A stretch of 64,000 nucleotides of DNA from positions 2,460,773-2,524,772 of the forward strand of contig WTGQ01000002.1 in the NCBI GenBank assembly GCA_011525365.1, in the 5' to 3' direction. The notes beneath the pieces were generated by a model that saw only the letters and a list, made by a program, of their open reading frames with translations, searched no databases and was not told where the DNA came from. This DNA comes from Acidobacteriota bacterium (lineage in GTDB: Bacteria; Acidobacteriota; Thermoanaerobaculia; Multivoradales; Multivoraceae). The first letter of the stretch is position 1, and every line of letters begins with the position of its first letter. A program made the translations under genes and the position numbers. Shown here piece after piece: positions 9,263 through 18,192 of this stretch.

Positions 9263-11710
9263 CTACCTCGTCCTGAAGAGCTCGCTGTTCGCGACCTCGT
9301 GAATCATCGTCCGGAACGGGAACCCGTCGTCGCTCAGCTTCGCGACGACGTCGTCTATGCCGTCCCGGTCCGCGAACTCGATCTCGGCGCCGGTCGAGTA
9401 GACGAGAAGTTGGGACACGAGATGACGCGCCACCTGCTCCACGTCCCTGCCGAGCAAGGCCTTGTACTCCTCGATCCCGGCGAAGGACTCGCCGTCCGCC
9501 GTCACGCCGGTGGCGTCGACCGGGGGCCCCTGCTTGTAGGGCATGGCATACGTGAATCCGTCCGGAGTCGTGCCTTCACCGCCCGCCGCGCGGTAGTGAG
9601 TGCGCAAGCCGCCGATCACATCGAAGGACTCGAGCGCGAAGCCCGGCGGATCGATCACCCGGTGGCAACTGTTGCAGACGGGCTCGTTGCGGTGCTTCGC
9701 CAACTGCTCCCGGACCGTGGTGGCGCCGCGGGTATCCGGCTCCAGGGCCTCGACGCTCTCGGGCGGCGGTGGCGCCGGCTGGCCGAGCAGGTTCGCCAGC
9801 ACGAAGTTGCCGCGCGGGATCGGCGACGTGATCGTGCCGTTGGCAGTGATCTTGTGGATGCTCGCCTGGGTGATCAGACCGCCGCGGACGCTGTCCGGCG
9901 GCAGCATCACCTTGCGCATGTACTGGCCTTCGACGCCCGGCACGCCGTAGTGCTCGGCGAGCCGGCGGTTGAGGAACGTGAAGTCGGCGTCGATCAGGCT
10001 GCCCACGCCGTGGTTCCCCGCGATCAGTTCGGCCAGGAACAACTGCGTCTCCTCGGCCATCGCCTGACCCAGGCGATCGTCGTACTCGGGATAGAGGCCG
10101 GAATCCGGGACCGTCGCCTTCATCTCGTAGAGGCGGAAGGCCTGGCCCGCGAAATCGTGGACGAACCGCTCCGACCTGGGATCGTCGAGCAACCGTTCGA
10201 CCTGAGCCGCGAAGACTGCCGGGTCGGACAGGCTGCCGTCGTCCGCGCTGGCGAGCAGCGCATCGTCAGGCAGGCTCCGCCACAGGAAGTAGGAGAGACG
10301 GGTCGCCAGCGCGTGATCGTCCAACCGGCCCGGATCGCCGGCCTGGAACAGGAAGGGCGGGGCGCTGAGAATGGCGCGAAGCGGAATGCGTACCGCTTCG
10401 ATGAACCCCCGGCCATCCTCCAGAAGCGGCTGGGCGAGGCTCGCATAGGCCTCGAGTTCGCCTTCGGCGAGCGGTCGGCGGAACGCCCGCGGCGCGAACG
10501 CGGCGACGACGTCGACCACGTGCTCGTACGGGGCCTTGCTGAGTGTGACCTCGCCGCCTTCGTCGAACTCGACGCCCGCCATCAGCTTCCGCGTACTCGG
10601 CGGCGGCCAGGACTCGAACAGCGGCCCCTCGATCGTGAGCGAGCGGAGCGCGATCCCCTCGCCCCTGTAGTTCTCGACGTTCGTTTCCGGAGCGAAGTAG
10701 TTGACGTACTCACCCGCAGGGCGGTCCGCTTCGGCCAGCGACGGCGCGAGGAGGTCGCCCGGCCGCAGGAACGTCTCGAACTGCACCGTCCGCGGCGTCT
10801 CGCCGACGAGATCGTAGTAGGCCACCAGTTCGTCGAGCGAGGCGGCCGCCGCCTGCTTGGAGCCCAGGTAGACGGTGAGGGTCACCGGCGCGGTGGCCTG
10901 ATACGCCCAGCCCTCGATCGTGGCGCGATAGCGGCCGGCGTAGGGCACGTTGTAGCCCTCGGTCTCGCTGTGCATGAGGTACGTCGACCCGCCGTCGAAG
11001 AACATGACGGCCGCATCGTCCAGCATCTTGGTGATCCCGCCGCCCAGGATCTCCGCCGTGCTCATGAAGGTGAGGTACTGGGAATCCGCGTAGGCGATCT
11101 CGCGCCGGCCGGTCTCCGGCCGGGGTCCGATCTTGAGGGCCTCGTCGAGCGCCCGATCCGCCACCTCGAGGTAGCTGCGCACGTGCAGGGGCGACATGCT
11201 CTGGTTCGCCGCCACGGTGTCGAAACCGCCCGAGTCGGCCTCGGCCGGCAGGCTCCGGCTCAGCTCCATCGCCACCGCTTCGTCGATCTGGAGCAGATCC
11301 TGGATCGTGTAGGCGTACTCGAGCCGGGTCAGCCGACGTAGCGGAACGCGCTGGCCGCCGCGGGCAGCGAGATTGGCCTCCACCAGAGCGTCCTTGAGCG
11401 ACGCCAGCGCCGCCTCGATCAACTCCGCCTCGGGCTTCGGCGCCTCGGGCGGCGGCATCTCGCCGTTCTTCAGCCGGTCGTGGATGCGCTGCCACGTGCG
11501 GAACGTCTTCGCGTCCGTCAGATCATGGCTCAGGCGGGTGATGCTGAGCGGGGTCGCGGTCCGGTTTCCATGGCAGCGGATGCAGGAACGGTCGACGAGC
11601 GGCGCCACACCTTCGAAGAACCCGGCCGTTTGCGAGGTCTCCTGGGCTGCGACGGCTGGCACGAGCAACGCCAACGGCAAGACCGCGACCGCAAGGCGAC
11701 TCTGCTTCAT
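9263..11710 (-). CDS. DUF1592/DUF1588/DUF1585 domain cytochrome
   Basis: The start was set at the ATG at 11710, with a purine-rich Shine-Dalgarno (GGGGAAGAGGG) and a signal peptide immediately after; it gives 815 residues. Two CxxCH haem sites are visible, CIRCH near residue 38 and CNSCH near residue 690 in the DUF1588/DUF1585 region. The domain series DUF1587-DUF1595-DUF1592-DUF1588-DUF1585 is the usual one for these planctomycete-type cytochromes. It shares an operon with the downstream DUF1552 gene. The function is unproven; a role in periplasmic oxidation is suspected for the family. Confidence 0.88.
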   Translation of the reverse strand: MKQSRLAVAVLPLALLVPAVAAQETSQTAGFFEGVAPLVDRSCIRCHGNRTATPLSITRLSHDLTDAKTFRTWQRIHDRLKNGEMPPPEAPKPEAELIEAALASLKDALVEANLAARGGQRVPLRRLTRLEYAYTIQDLLQIDEAVAMELSRSLPAEADSGGFDTVAANQSMSPLHVRSYLEVADRALDEALKIGPRPETGRREIAYADSQYLTFMSTAEILGGGITKMLDDAAVMFFDGGSTYLMHSETEGYNVPYAGRYRATIEGWAYQATAPVTLTVYLGSKQAAAASLDELVAYYDLVGETPRTVQFETFLRPGDLLAPSLAEADRPAGEYVNYFAPETNVENYRGEGIALRSLTIEGPLFESWPPPSTRKLMAGVEFDEGGEVTLSKAPYEHVVDVVAAFAPRAFRRPLAEGELEAYASLAQPLLEDGRGFIEAVRIPLRAILSAPPFLFQAGDPGRLDDHALATRLSYFLWRSLPDDALLASADDGSLSDPAVFAAQVERLLDDPRSERFVHDFAGQAFRLYEMKATVPDSGLYPEYDDRLGQAMAEETQLFLAELIAGNHGVGSLIDADFTFLNRRLAEHYGVPGVEGQYMRKVMLPPDSVRGGLITQASIHKITANGTITSPIPRGNFVLANLLGQPAPPPPESVEALEPDTRGATTVREQLAKHRNEPVCNSCHRVIDPPGFALESFDVIGGLRTHYRAAGGEGTTPDGFTYAMPYKQGPPVDATGVTADGESFAGIEEYKALLGRDVEQVARHLVSQLLVYSTGAEIEFADRDGIDDVVAKLSDDGFPFRTMIHEVANSELFRTR

Positions 11711-11795
11711 CCCTCTTCCCCTTCGAACGCCGCGCACCGGGGCTAAGCTGGAACTGACCTCGGAAACTTGTAACACCCTACCACTTTGGACCGCT

Positions 11796-13208
11796 TCAGC
11801 CGCTGCCCTCAAGCGGCAGCACCGTGCCGACGTGGTCCCGGATCCACCTGGCGTCGAACCACTCCAGGGGATTCACCGGCAGGCCGCCGAGGAGCACTGC
11901 GAAGTGGAGGTGGTCGCCACCGGCGAGCCCGGTCTCGCCGCTCAGGCCCAGGCGCTGGCCGGCCTCGACGTCCTGGCCCATCTCGACGTCGATCCGGGAC
12001 AGGTGCGAGTACAGGGTCTGCAGGCCGTAGCCGTGATCGACGATCACGGTGTTGCCGTAGATGCCGAAGTACTCCGTCAGTACGACGACACCCGAGTTGG
12101 CAACCGGGACGTCGTCCTGAACCCGTGAGGCGAGGTCGAAGCCGAGGTGATCCTGCGTGTCGACGACTCGGCCCTCGTACAGGTACTGCCGGCGGGTCGC
12201 GAACTGGTCCATGACCTGCGTGTTCCGCATCTGCCGGAACGGTCCGCTCCAGAGCTGTCGCGGCGCCGAGGCGGCCGCGATCTCGACCATGCGTTCGGCG
12301 TTCATCCGCCGCAGCTCCCCGTTCAGCATGAGGTAGTTGTCGAGCAGGCTGCCCCGGTCTTCGAGTTCCGGCGTGTGGGACATGATCGCCGGGACCACGC
12401 GCGCCATGAAGCCGTCGCTGAGCCGGATGGTGGAGGACCGGAGCGGCGACGGCTCCACCTCGCCAAGGAACCGCACGCTCGATTCGTTGCCGAGTTCATC
12501 GCGCGCCACGAGCCGGAATGGAGATGGATCGGCGCTGTCGTAAGGAACGCCAAAGAGCACGAACCGCTCCTGCGGGCCGGCCCCCGGAAGCGGATGGCCT
12601 GGAAAACGGTAAGGGCCGACCTCGACTCCGCTCTCCACCGCGCTGTCGCCGACGAGATAACGCAGGACGCCGCTGCCCGACTGGGTGGGCGTCGCCGTCA
12701 CCCGCACCGAACTCAGCTCCGGAGGCCGGAACCGGACCGGCAGGGTGAGTTCGGCCACCCTGGGCCTGGGCCGGCGCAGCAAGGTCCCGGGGCGCTCAAC
12801 CGTGACCCTCACGGTGGCCTCGCCCTCGACCAGCCCCGGCGTCGACTCCCTGCCCACCCCGACCTCCAGAGTCGCTTCGGCGACCGGCTCGCCTCCGAGC
12901 GAGAATGGTCCGGGCGGCCGGTGGATCCTCTCTTCGAGCAGCACCGGCTCCCCGCCCTGAATCAACTCCACCCGGATCGAACCGAGACCCCGACCGCCAG
13001 CCTCCGCCACCGAGGTCACGACAGTCCCGGGGCCAATCCCGGGCAGGTCGGACCGGATCGTGACGACGGGCTCCGGCCCGATGCGAATCCACAACACCGC
13101 GCCCGCGGCAACCAGGATCGCAACGAGGATCCCCGCGATCGCCGCCCGGGGCAACCGGCCCCGCCGGCGCGGTTCCAGGCGAACGGCTTCCCTTCCCGTA
13201 AGCGCCAA
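11796..13208 (-). CDS. membrane-anchored M23 family metallopeptidase
   Basis: The 470-residue protein has an N-terminal transmembrane anchor (about residues 22-45), a long beta-rich extracytoplasmic region, and a C-terminal LytM/M23 domain. The zinc and catalytic motifs are HLGFD, VDHGYGLQTLYSHL and HLHF. M23 proteins cleave peptidoglycan cross-bridges or act as amidase activators (EnvC/NlpD type). The TTG at 13208 is a weak start with no clear Shine-Dalgarno; a TTG 18 codons downstream is an alternative. Confidence 0.85.
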   Translation of the reverse strand: MALTGREAVRLEPRRRGRLPRAAIAGILVAILVAAGAVLWIRIGPEPVVTIRSDLPGIGPGTVVTSVAEAGGRGLGSIRVELIQGGEPVLLEERIHRPPGPFSLGGEPVAEATLEVGVGRESTPGLVEGEATVRVTVERPGTLLRRPRPRVAELTLPVRFRPPELSSVRVTATPTQSGSGVLRYLVGDSAVESGVEVGPYRFPGHPLPGAGPQERFVLFGVPYDSADPSPFRLVARDELGNESSVRFLGEVEPSPLRSSTIRLSDGFMARVVPAIMSHTPELEDRGSLLDNYLMLNGELRRMNAERMVEIAAASAPRQLWSGPFRQMRNTQVMDQFATRRQYLYEGRVVDTQDHLGFDLASRVQDDVPVANSGVVVLTEYFGIYGNTVIVDHGYGLQTLYSHLSRIDVEMGQDVEAGQRLGLSGETGLAGGDHLHFAVLLGGLPVNPLEWFDARWIRDHVGTVLPLEGSG

Positions 13209-13222
13209 GACTCGGCGGCCCG

Positions 13223-13624
13223 TCAGCCGACCTGAAGCAGCTCGACCCAGTTGCCGTCCGGGTCCTCGATCATCGAGATCTTGATGCCGGGACGAATCTC
13301 CCGAGGCGAGATGACGACCTTGCGGCCCGCCTCCTCCGCCTGGGCCGTAGCCTCGTCCAGGTTCGAGACCGACAGGGTCCAGTAGCGGTAGCCCGTCGCT
13401 CCTCCGATGCCTCCCGGCGGCGCCCCGGCCTCCGGCTGTCTCGACAGGGAGACGAGCTTGATCAGGCTCGTACCGCAGAGCAGACGATGCATCGTTCCGC
13501 CCGGCATCGGCATCTCGCCCTGATCCTCGAGCCCCAGAATGTCCCGGTAGAAGTGAAGCGACGCCTCCGCGTCGCGCACCACGATGCCGAGATCGATCGA
13601 GTCCTTCGTCAGTTGTACGCCCAA
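13223..13624 (-). CDS. VOC (glyoxalase/bleomycin resistance) family protein
   Basis: A single vicinal-oxygen-chelate domain spans the protein, with 'DLGIVVRDAEASLHFYRDILGLE' at the N-terminus and 'MIEDPDGNWVELLQVG' at the C-terminus. The start was set at the TTG at 13624 because a perfect AGGAGG lies 8 nt upstream (13633-13638). That yields 133 residues, the normal family length, whereas the longer open frame begins upstream of this site. VOC enzymes bind a divalent metal; the substrate is unknown. It ends 14 bp before the M23 start on the same strand. Confidence 0.85.
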   Translation of the reverse strand: MGVQLTKDSIDLGIVVRDAEASLHFYRDILGLEDQGEMPMPGGTMHRLLCGTSLIKLVSLSRQPEAGAPPGGIGGATGYRYWTLSVSNLDEATAQAEEAGRKVVISPREIRPGIKISMIEDPDGNWVELLQVG

Positions 13625-13688
13625 AGCAGCTTCCTCCTGGTCGTCGTGGCGGCGGATGTTATCCGGCAACGACGCGCTCCCAGCGGTT

Positions 13689-14315
13689 TCAGGGATCGGC
13701 TCGCCGGGCCTCTCCGTCCCTCTGGCGCGACACGACAGCGCGGAAAAGCAGGAACACGCCGACCGCCATGACGGCGAGCGGCCAGAAGTCGAGGACGTCG
13801 TCCACCCAGACGACGTCCGGAAGGCTCACGACGATGAGGAATCCACCGGGAATCAGCGGCCACCAGCGGTTCTGCCGCTCGTACAGCAGGGAAGCGACAT
13901 AGATGAGAATGAAGCCCAGTCCGAGGCCCAGAGAGAAGTTCTCGCCGTCGACGAAAAGGCCGGGGCGAAGATCCTCGAAGGCCAGGCCGACTCCGATCCC
14001 CAGGAGCAGCGCTCCGGGAATGAGCAGTCCGAACGCCCGCTTGTACAGGTAGCCCGCGACGAAAACGCCTCCGAGCAGGACGAACAGCAGGTGGACATGG
14101 GCCTCGCTGTCGAGGCGCTCGAGAAACAGCAGAACGCCGCCCAGCACGATGAGGGCCAGACCGGCGGCGATCTGACCGGCCAGGCCGGGGCCCGTGTCCG
14201 CCGCCGGGGGCTCCGGCGGTTGCGCCGGCGGCTCTGGCGGCCCGGCGGATGTCGACGATTCGGGTGCGGAGCCTGCAGACGCAGAGGTGTCGTCGTTCAT
14301 CTCGTCATGTTCCAT
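13689..14315 (-). CDS. multi-pass membrane protein of unknown function
   Basis: The 208-residue protein begins with a 40-residue Pro/Ala/Ser-rich cytoplasmic tail followed by about seven hydrophobic segments, the last ending before a short basic tail (VVSRQRDGEARR). A GGGAGG Shine-Dalgarno precedes a TTG-ATG pair; the ATG is preferred. I do not recognise a characterised family. The arrangement resembles small bacterial membrane proteins with LiaF/DUF5668-like segments. Confidence 0.7.
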   Translation of the reverse strand: MEHDEMNDDTSASAGSAPESSTSAGPPEPPAQPPEPPAADTGPGLAGQIAAGLALIVLGGVLLFLERLDSEAHVHLLFVLLGGVFVAGYLYKRAFGLLIPGALLLGIGVGLAFEDLRPGLFVDGENFSLGLGLGFILIYVASLLYERQNRWWPLIPGGFLIVVSLPDVVWVDDVLDFWPLAVMAVGVFLLFRAVVSRQRDGEARRADP

Positions 14316-14422
14316 CAAGTCGTTCCTCCCTGCTGCACTCTACGCACGATCAGCCGGCGAGGTTCCATCTACTTCGCGATCGACCGAAGTCCCGGACGGC
14401 ATTCCGCTGGTACGCTTGCCCC

Positions 14423-15142
14423 ATGCCGGTCTTCGAACGGGGCGATACGCGGATCCGGTGGTGGGAAGCCGGCGAGGGCTTCCCCGTGCTCCTGTTCGCA
14501 CCGGGCGGGATGCGCTCCGCCGCGGACATCTGGGGAACGAGCCCCTTCGACCCGCGCGAGGCGCTCTCGGAGTCGTTCCGGGTCATCTCGATGGACCAGC
14601 GCAATGCCGGTGAATCGAGTGCGCCGGTAACTGCCGAGGACGGCTGGCATTCGTACACCGAGGATCACCTCGCGCTGCTCGATCATCTGGGCATCGAGCG
14701 CTGTCACCTGATGGGCGGCTGCATCGGCTCCTCGTACTGCCTGGGCGTGCTCCAGGCGGATGCATCCCTGGTGAGCGCCGCCGTGCTCCAGAACCCGATC
14801 GGTCATCACGAGAACCAGGACCTGTTCTACGCCATGTTCGACACCTGGGCCGACGCCCTGCTCGAGCAGCGTGACGACGTGGTTCCTTCGGCGCTGCCCT
14901 CGTTCCGCGAGCGGATGTACGGCGGTGACTTCACCTTCAACGTGGACCGCGACTTCGTGGCCGGAATCGAGACGCCGCTCCTGATTCTGGCCGGCGACGA
15001 CGCCTACCATCCCCGGCCAATCGCCGAGGAGATCGCCGCTCTTTCGCCCAACAACGAGATGATTCTCGACTGGAAGAGCGAACAGGCAGCGGCCGCCGCG
15101 GCGGCCGAGGTGAGGGCCTTCCTGGAGCGGCACACACCGTAG
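14423..15142 (+). CDS. alpha/beta hydrolase with cysteine at the nucleophile position
   Basis: The 239-residue protein starts at the ATG at 14423 and matches small alpha/beta hydrolases, with an oxyanion region FAPGGM and a strand-6 segment 'LILAGDDAYHP' holding the acid residue. At the nucleophile elbow the sequence is GGCIG (C100) where most family members have G-x-S-x-G. No obvious catalytic histidine follows the acid loop; the only later His lies in the extreme C-terminal ERHTP. It may use Cys as in dienelactone hydrolase, or be non-catalytic. Confidence 0.82.
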   Translation: MPVFERGDTRIRWWEAGEGFPVLLFAPGGMRSAADIWGTSPFDPREALSESFRVISMDQRNAGESSAPVTAEDGWHSYTEDHLALLDHLGIERCHLMGGCIGSSYCLGVLQADASLVSAAVLQNPIGHHENQDLFYAMFDTWADALLEQRDDVVPSALPSFRERMYGGDFTFNVDRDFVAGIETPLLILAGDDAYHPRPIAEEIAALSPNNEMILDWKSEQAAAAAAAEVRAFLERHTP

Positions 15143-15162
15143 CCATTCTGAGAGACGACACG

Positions 15163-16959
15163 ATGATCGGAGCGACTCTGCTCGGCGCAGTCCTGGCCCT
15201 CGGAACCCCGCCGGCCCCGGCGACGGCCACTGAAGCAGCGCAGGAGGCCCCGCTCGGCCGGGGTGTCGGTGAACTGAGTGACGTCGTCGAAGTGACCGTG
15301 GTCAACGTGGACGTCGTCGCCACCGACCGTCGCGGACGCCCGGCGAATGACCTGTCGCGCCAGAACTTCCGCGTCTTCGACAACGGCGCACCGGTTCGAC
15401 TCAGCTACTTCAGCCGCGGGGGCGGCGCCGGCGACGCGGACCCGGATCTCCTGCAGGAGCCGCTGTCGATCGCGTTCTTCTTCGACAACACACATCTCAC
15501 CGTCGCCAGCCGCTCCGCGGTCATGGAACAGATCAAGGATTTCGCCCGCAGCCAGCTGGAAGCCGAAGACCGGAAGGTCCCTGTCTACGCGATGGTGGTC
15601 GCCTTCGACGGCGAGTTGCGGTTGCTCCAGGACCTGACGACGGACTACATCGCCCTCGCCCAGGGGTTGAATCGGGCCGAAGCCGCGCACCAGATCTTCA
15701 CGGAGGCCCAAAGCCTGAAGCGCAGGTCCCAGGAGAGCTTCCTCCAGTTGATGGAACAACTGAACGCGCGGCGGCAGCAGTCGGCCGGCAGCATCGGCGC
15801 CCTGCGCGCGACGCTCTCCGAGTTGCTCGCCTACGCGCGCGTCGTGCATGAGGACAGCGCCCGCACCGCCGACGCGATCGAGGACGTCGTCGAGTCGCTG
15901 GCCCTGGTTCCGGGACGCAAGGCCTTCTTCCTGATCAGCGACGGCTTTGCGGCGCGGCCGTTCGACCGCCTCCTCCAGAACGTGCAGAAGCGGGTGGCCG
16001 GTCGCCGGGAAGAAACCGGCATCGAGCTGATGCAGAACCGCGAAGTCGACGGTCCCGAGGGCTTCGACGCACCGAACAACCTCTACACGAGGAACTCGAA
16101 CATCCAGGGCACCGCGGCTCTCACCACGACCTCCTTCCAGCAGGATCTGTCCAACTTCGATCTCAGTGCCCGGTACGCTGGCCTGGCCGCGCTTGCGAAC
16201 TCCCATCGCGTCTCGTTCTACGCCTTCAAGCCGCCTGACGTCGAAGTCGCCGCGGCGGCGCTGTCCGAACGCGTATCGGACCAGCAGAAGCTCACCTACC
16301 TCTCCGACCTCCGCGGCGTTCTGAACGGGCTCGCCCACGACACCGGCGGCCGCGCCTGGGTTTCCGGCCGCAACGTGGGGGCTTTCTTCGACCAGGTGGC
16401 GGCAGACCTCGGTTCCTACTACTCGCTCGGCTATGTCCTCGACGAGTTCGTGGAGGGCTCGATCCACGAGGTGCGCATCAGGACGCGTCCGCGGAATCTC
16501 CGGCTGCGCCACCGGACGAGCTACGTTGCGCGGTCTCTCCGCGAACGGCTGGCGGAGCGGACCGTCGGCGCCCTGCTGCTCGGCTGGACCGAGAACCCCC
16601 ACGGACTCCACATCGACAGCATTCAGTGGGACACCGGCGGCGGCGGCTTCTACGACGTCGACTTCACCGTCTCGGTGCCCCTCGACGAACTCGTCATGAT
16701 CGAGCAGGCGGGAGAACGCACGAATCAGGTGCGCGTGGTCGCCGTCGTGCTCACCGAGGAGGGGGAGCAACTGGCGCCGAGCCACATCGTTCTGCCCCTG
16801 GCCATTCCCGACCGGGACTGGGCGGAGGCCCGGGACCAGTTCTTCGCCGTCAGCTTCGAGTACCCGATCCCGCGCGGCAGCCACCGGGTCGCGATCGGCC
16901 TCTGGGACGAGAACGGCGGCAACGGTTCTTACATCAGGAGAGAGTTCAGTGTGCGCTGA
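15163..16959 (+). CDS. secreted VWA-domain protein, TIGR03436-like
   Basis: The 598-residue protein has a signal peptide, then the 'VTVVNVDVVATDRRGRP' strand and 'NFRVFDNGAPV' that start TIGR03436 proteins, a family expanded in Acidobacteriota. A von Willebrand A-like domain follows (about residues 100-420; 'IAFFFDNTHLT' in place of a classical MIDAS DxSxS). The C-terminal part is a beta-sandwich. Family members are extracytoplasmic and of unknown role. It starts 20 bp after the hydrolase stop and overlaps the next gene's start. Confidence 0.87.
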   Translation: MIGATLLGAVLALGTPPAPATATEAAQEAPLGRGVGELSDVVEVTVVNVDVVATDRRGRPANDLSRQNFRVFDNGAPVRLSYFSRGGGAGDADPDLLQEPLSIAFFFDNTHLTVASRSAVMEQIKDFARSQLEAEDRKVPVYAMVVAFDGELRLLQDLTTDYIALAQGLNRAEAAHQIFTEAQSLKRRSQESFLQLMEQLNARRQQSAGSIGALRATLSELLAYARVVHEDSARTADAIEDVVESLALVPGRKAFFLISDGFAARPFDRLLQNVQKRVAGRREETGIELMQNREVDGPEGFDAPNNLYTRNSNIQGTAALTTTSFQQDLSNFDLSARYAGLAALANSHRVSFYAFKPPDVEVAAAALSERVSDQQKLTYLSDLRGVLNGLAHDTGGRAWVSGRNVGAFFDQVAADLGSYYSLGYVLDEFVEGSIHEVRIRTRPRNLRLRHRTSYVARSLRERLAERTVGALLLGWTENPHGLHIDSIQWDTGGGGFYDVDFTVSVPLDELVMIEQAGERTNQVRVVAVVLTEEGEQLAPSHIVLPLAIPDRDWAEARDQFFAVSFEYPIPRGSHRVAIGLWDENGGNGSYIRREFSVR

Positions 16960-17530
16960 CCTTGAAACCGTCCCCGAGCCCGCTCACCTCACCGAAGCCG
17001 ACCTGGAGGCCGGCTTCGGCCACGTTCTGGCCTCCCCCGCCGACGGCGGCACGCTGGAGATGATCGTCCGGCGGCCCGGCGTCAATCAGCGCGAGACGCT
17101 CGATGAGGGACGGCTGACCATCGAAGAGGGCCTCGAGGGAGACTCCTGGAGGGGCCGCCGCGGCTACACCCTTCCCGACGGCTCACCCGATCCAGACGCC
17201 CAGATCACTCTGACCAACGCGCGGTTCGCCGACCTGATCGCGGGCGCCCGCGACCGGTGGCCGCTTGCCGGCGACCAGCTCTACGTCGACCTCGACCTGA
17301 GCGGGAGCAACCTGCCGCCGGGGACGCGGCTCCGCATCGGCGATGCAACGATCGAGGTCACGGCCCTCCCCCACACCGGCTGCAGCAAGTACCGGCAGCG
17401 CTTCGGCCTGGAGGCGCTCAAGTTCACCGCCACGCCCGAGGGCAGGTCGCGGCACCTGCGCGGCATCTATGCCCGCGTGGTCGAGCCGGGAACGGCGCGC
17501 GTCGGCGACACGATCCGGAAAGTGGACTGA
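16949..17530 (+). CDS. MOSC domain protein
   Basis: The 193-residue protein is a stand-alone MOSC (MoCo sulfurase C-terminal) domain. Conserved features are GDSW..RRG, 'TNARFADLIA' and the cysteine in HTGCSKYRQRFG, the residue proposed to carry sulfur in the family. The GTG start at 16949 overlaps the VWA stop, with AGGAGAG upstream, indicating translational coupling. MOSC proteins are thought to handle sulfur or molybdenum cofactor chemistry; the rhodanese gene directly downstream supports a sulfur-transfer role. Confidence 0.87.
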   Translation: MCADLETVPEPAHLTEADLEAGFGHVLASPADGGTLEMIVRRPGVNQRETLDEGRLTIEEGLEGDSWRGRRGYTLPDGSPDPDAQITLTNARFADLIAGARDRWPLAGDQLYVDLDLSGSNLPPGTRLRIGDATIEVTALPHTGCSKYRQRFGLEALKFTATPEGRSRHLRGIYARVVEPGTARVGDTIRKVD

Positions 17531-17535
17531 CCGCA

Positions 17536-17946
17536 GTGGCGATCACCAGGGGAGTCCGGCAACTCGTCGCTGAAGCCGACGCCGCCGTCGAGACGGTCAC
17601 GGTCGCGGCCGCGCTCGAACGGCAGCAGGCCGGAGCGCTGATCGTCGACCTGCGCGACATCCGCGAGCGGGCCCGCGAGGGCTTCATCCCCGGCTCCTTC
17701 CACGCCCCCCGGGGCATGATCGAGTTCTGGGTGGATCCGGACAGCCCCTACTTCAAGGACGTCTTCGGCGGCAACCGGGAGTTCATCTTCCACTGCGCCA
17801 GCGGCTGGCGCTCGGCGCTGGCGACGAAGGCGGTCCAGGACATGGGGCTGGCGCCCGTTTCCCACGTCGGCGGCGGCTTCACGGCCTGGAAGAAGGCCGA
17901 TGCTCCCGTGCTGCGAACGGAGGACGGGCGGGAGCCCCGCGCTTGA
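17536..17946 (+). CDS. rhodanese-like sulfurtransferase
   Basis: The 136-residue single-domain rhodanese starts at a GTG 5 bp after the MOSC stop. It has 'LIVDLRDIRERAREGFIPGSFHAPRG' at the N-terminal half and the active-site loop HCASGWRSA, with the catalytic Cys. The C-terminal 'VGGGFTAWKKADAPV' is typical. It would move sulfane sulfur from thiosulfate or a persulfide donor. The tight spacing suggests it works with the MOSC protein. Confidence 0.9.
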   Translation: MAITRGVRQLVAEADAAVETVTVAAALERQQAGALIVDLRDIRERAREGFIPGSFHAPRGMIEFWVDPDSPYFKDVFGGNREFIFHCASGWRSALATKAVQDMGLAPVSHVGGGFTAWKKADAPVLRTEDGREPRA

Positions 17947-17971
17947 CAGCACGATACTGATTCCTTACCCT
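17943..17971 (+). promoter_or_regulatory. candidate promoter for the lysW operon
   Basis: A perfect TTGACA (17943-17948) is followed after 17 bp by TACCCT (17966-17971), which keeps the three most conserved -10 positions. It overlaps the rhodanese stop and is the best sigma-70-like site before lysW. Activity is inferred. Confidence 0.4.
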
Positions 17972-17999
17972 CTGCGCCCGTTCAACGCCGAACCGCAAG

Positions 18000-18089
18000 A
18001 TGCGCGTCCTCTCCACCTCCGCCTCGACCGCCCCCCTAGCCAAGGGTCACTGCCACGGCGCGAAGCGTCCGGGACACGATCCTGGGTGA
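18000..18089 (+). other. possible leader peptide ORF upstream of lysW
   Basis: A 29-codon ORF begins with ATG at 18000 and ends with TGA at 18087-18089, between the candidate promoter and the hairpin at 18123. It contains two Lys codons (residues 15 and 22) and Arg codons at residues 2 and 23, but no run of them and no clear Shine-Dalgarno. Leader-peptide control of lysine biosynthesis is known in Thermus; applying it here is speculative. Confidence 0.2.
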
Positions 18090-18122
18090 CCTGGTAGATC
18101 GAGAACGCATCTTCTCCTAGAG

Positions 18123-18160
18123 GCCGGCCATCCAGAAGGATGAGCCGGCTTTTCGCTTTT
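18123..18160 (+). terminator. hairpin plus T-rich tail ahead of lysW (terminator or attenuator)
   Basis: GCCGGC-CATCC (18123-18133) pairs with GGATG-(A)-GCCGGC (18138-18149) around an AGAA loop, giving an 11-bp stem with one bulged A. TTTTCGCTTTT follows. This is a good intrinsic terminator. It lies 33 bp upstream of lysW and downstream of the candidate promoter, so it could terminate the rhodanese transcript or attenuate the lys operon. Confidence 0.65.
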
Positions 18161-18192
18161 CGACGCGCAAATCCAACCGAGGAGACATCGCA

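Noticed and set aside
9299..11341. 680-codon plus-strand ORF opposite the DUF1592 gene
   Set aside because: Its composition is a mirror of the cytochrome gene; the minus frame has haem motifs and a signal peptide.
17972..18192. T-box or lysine riboswitch in the lysW leader
   Set aside because: No T-box TGGNACCGCG-type sequence and no lysine-riboswitch architecture could be recognised; only the hairpin and short ORF are supported.
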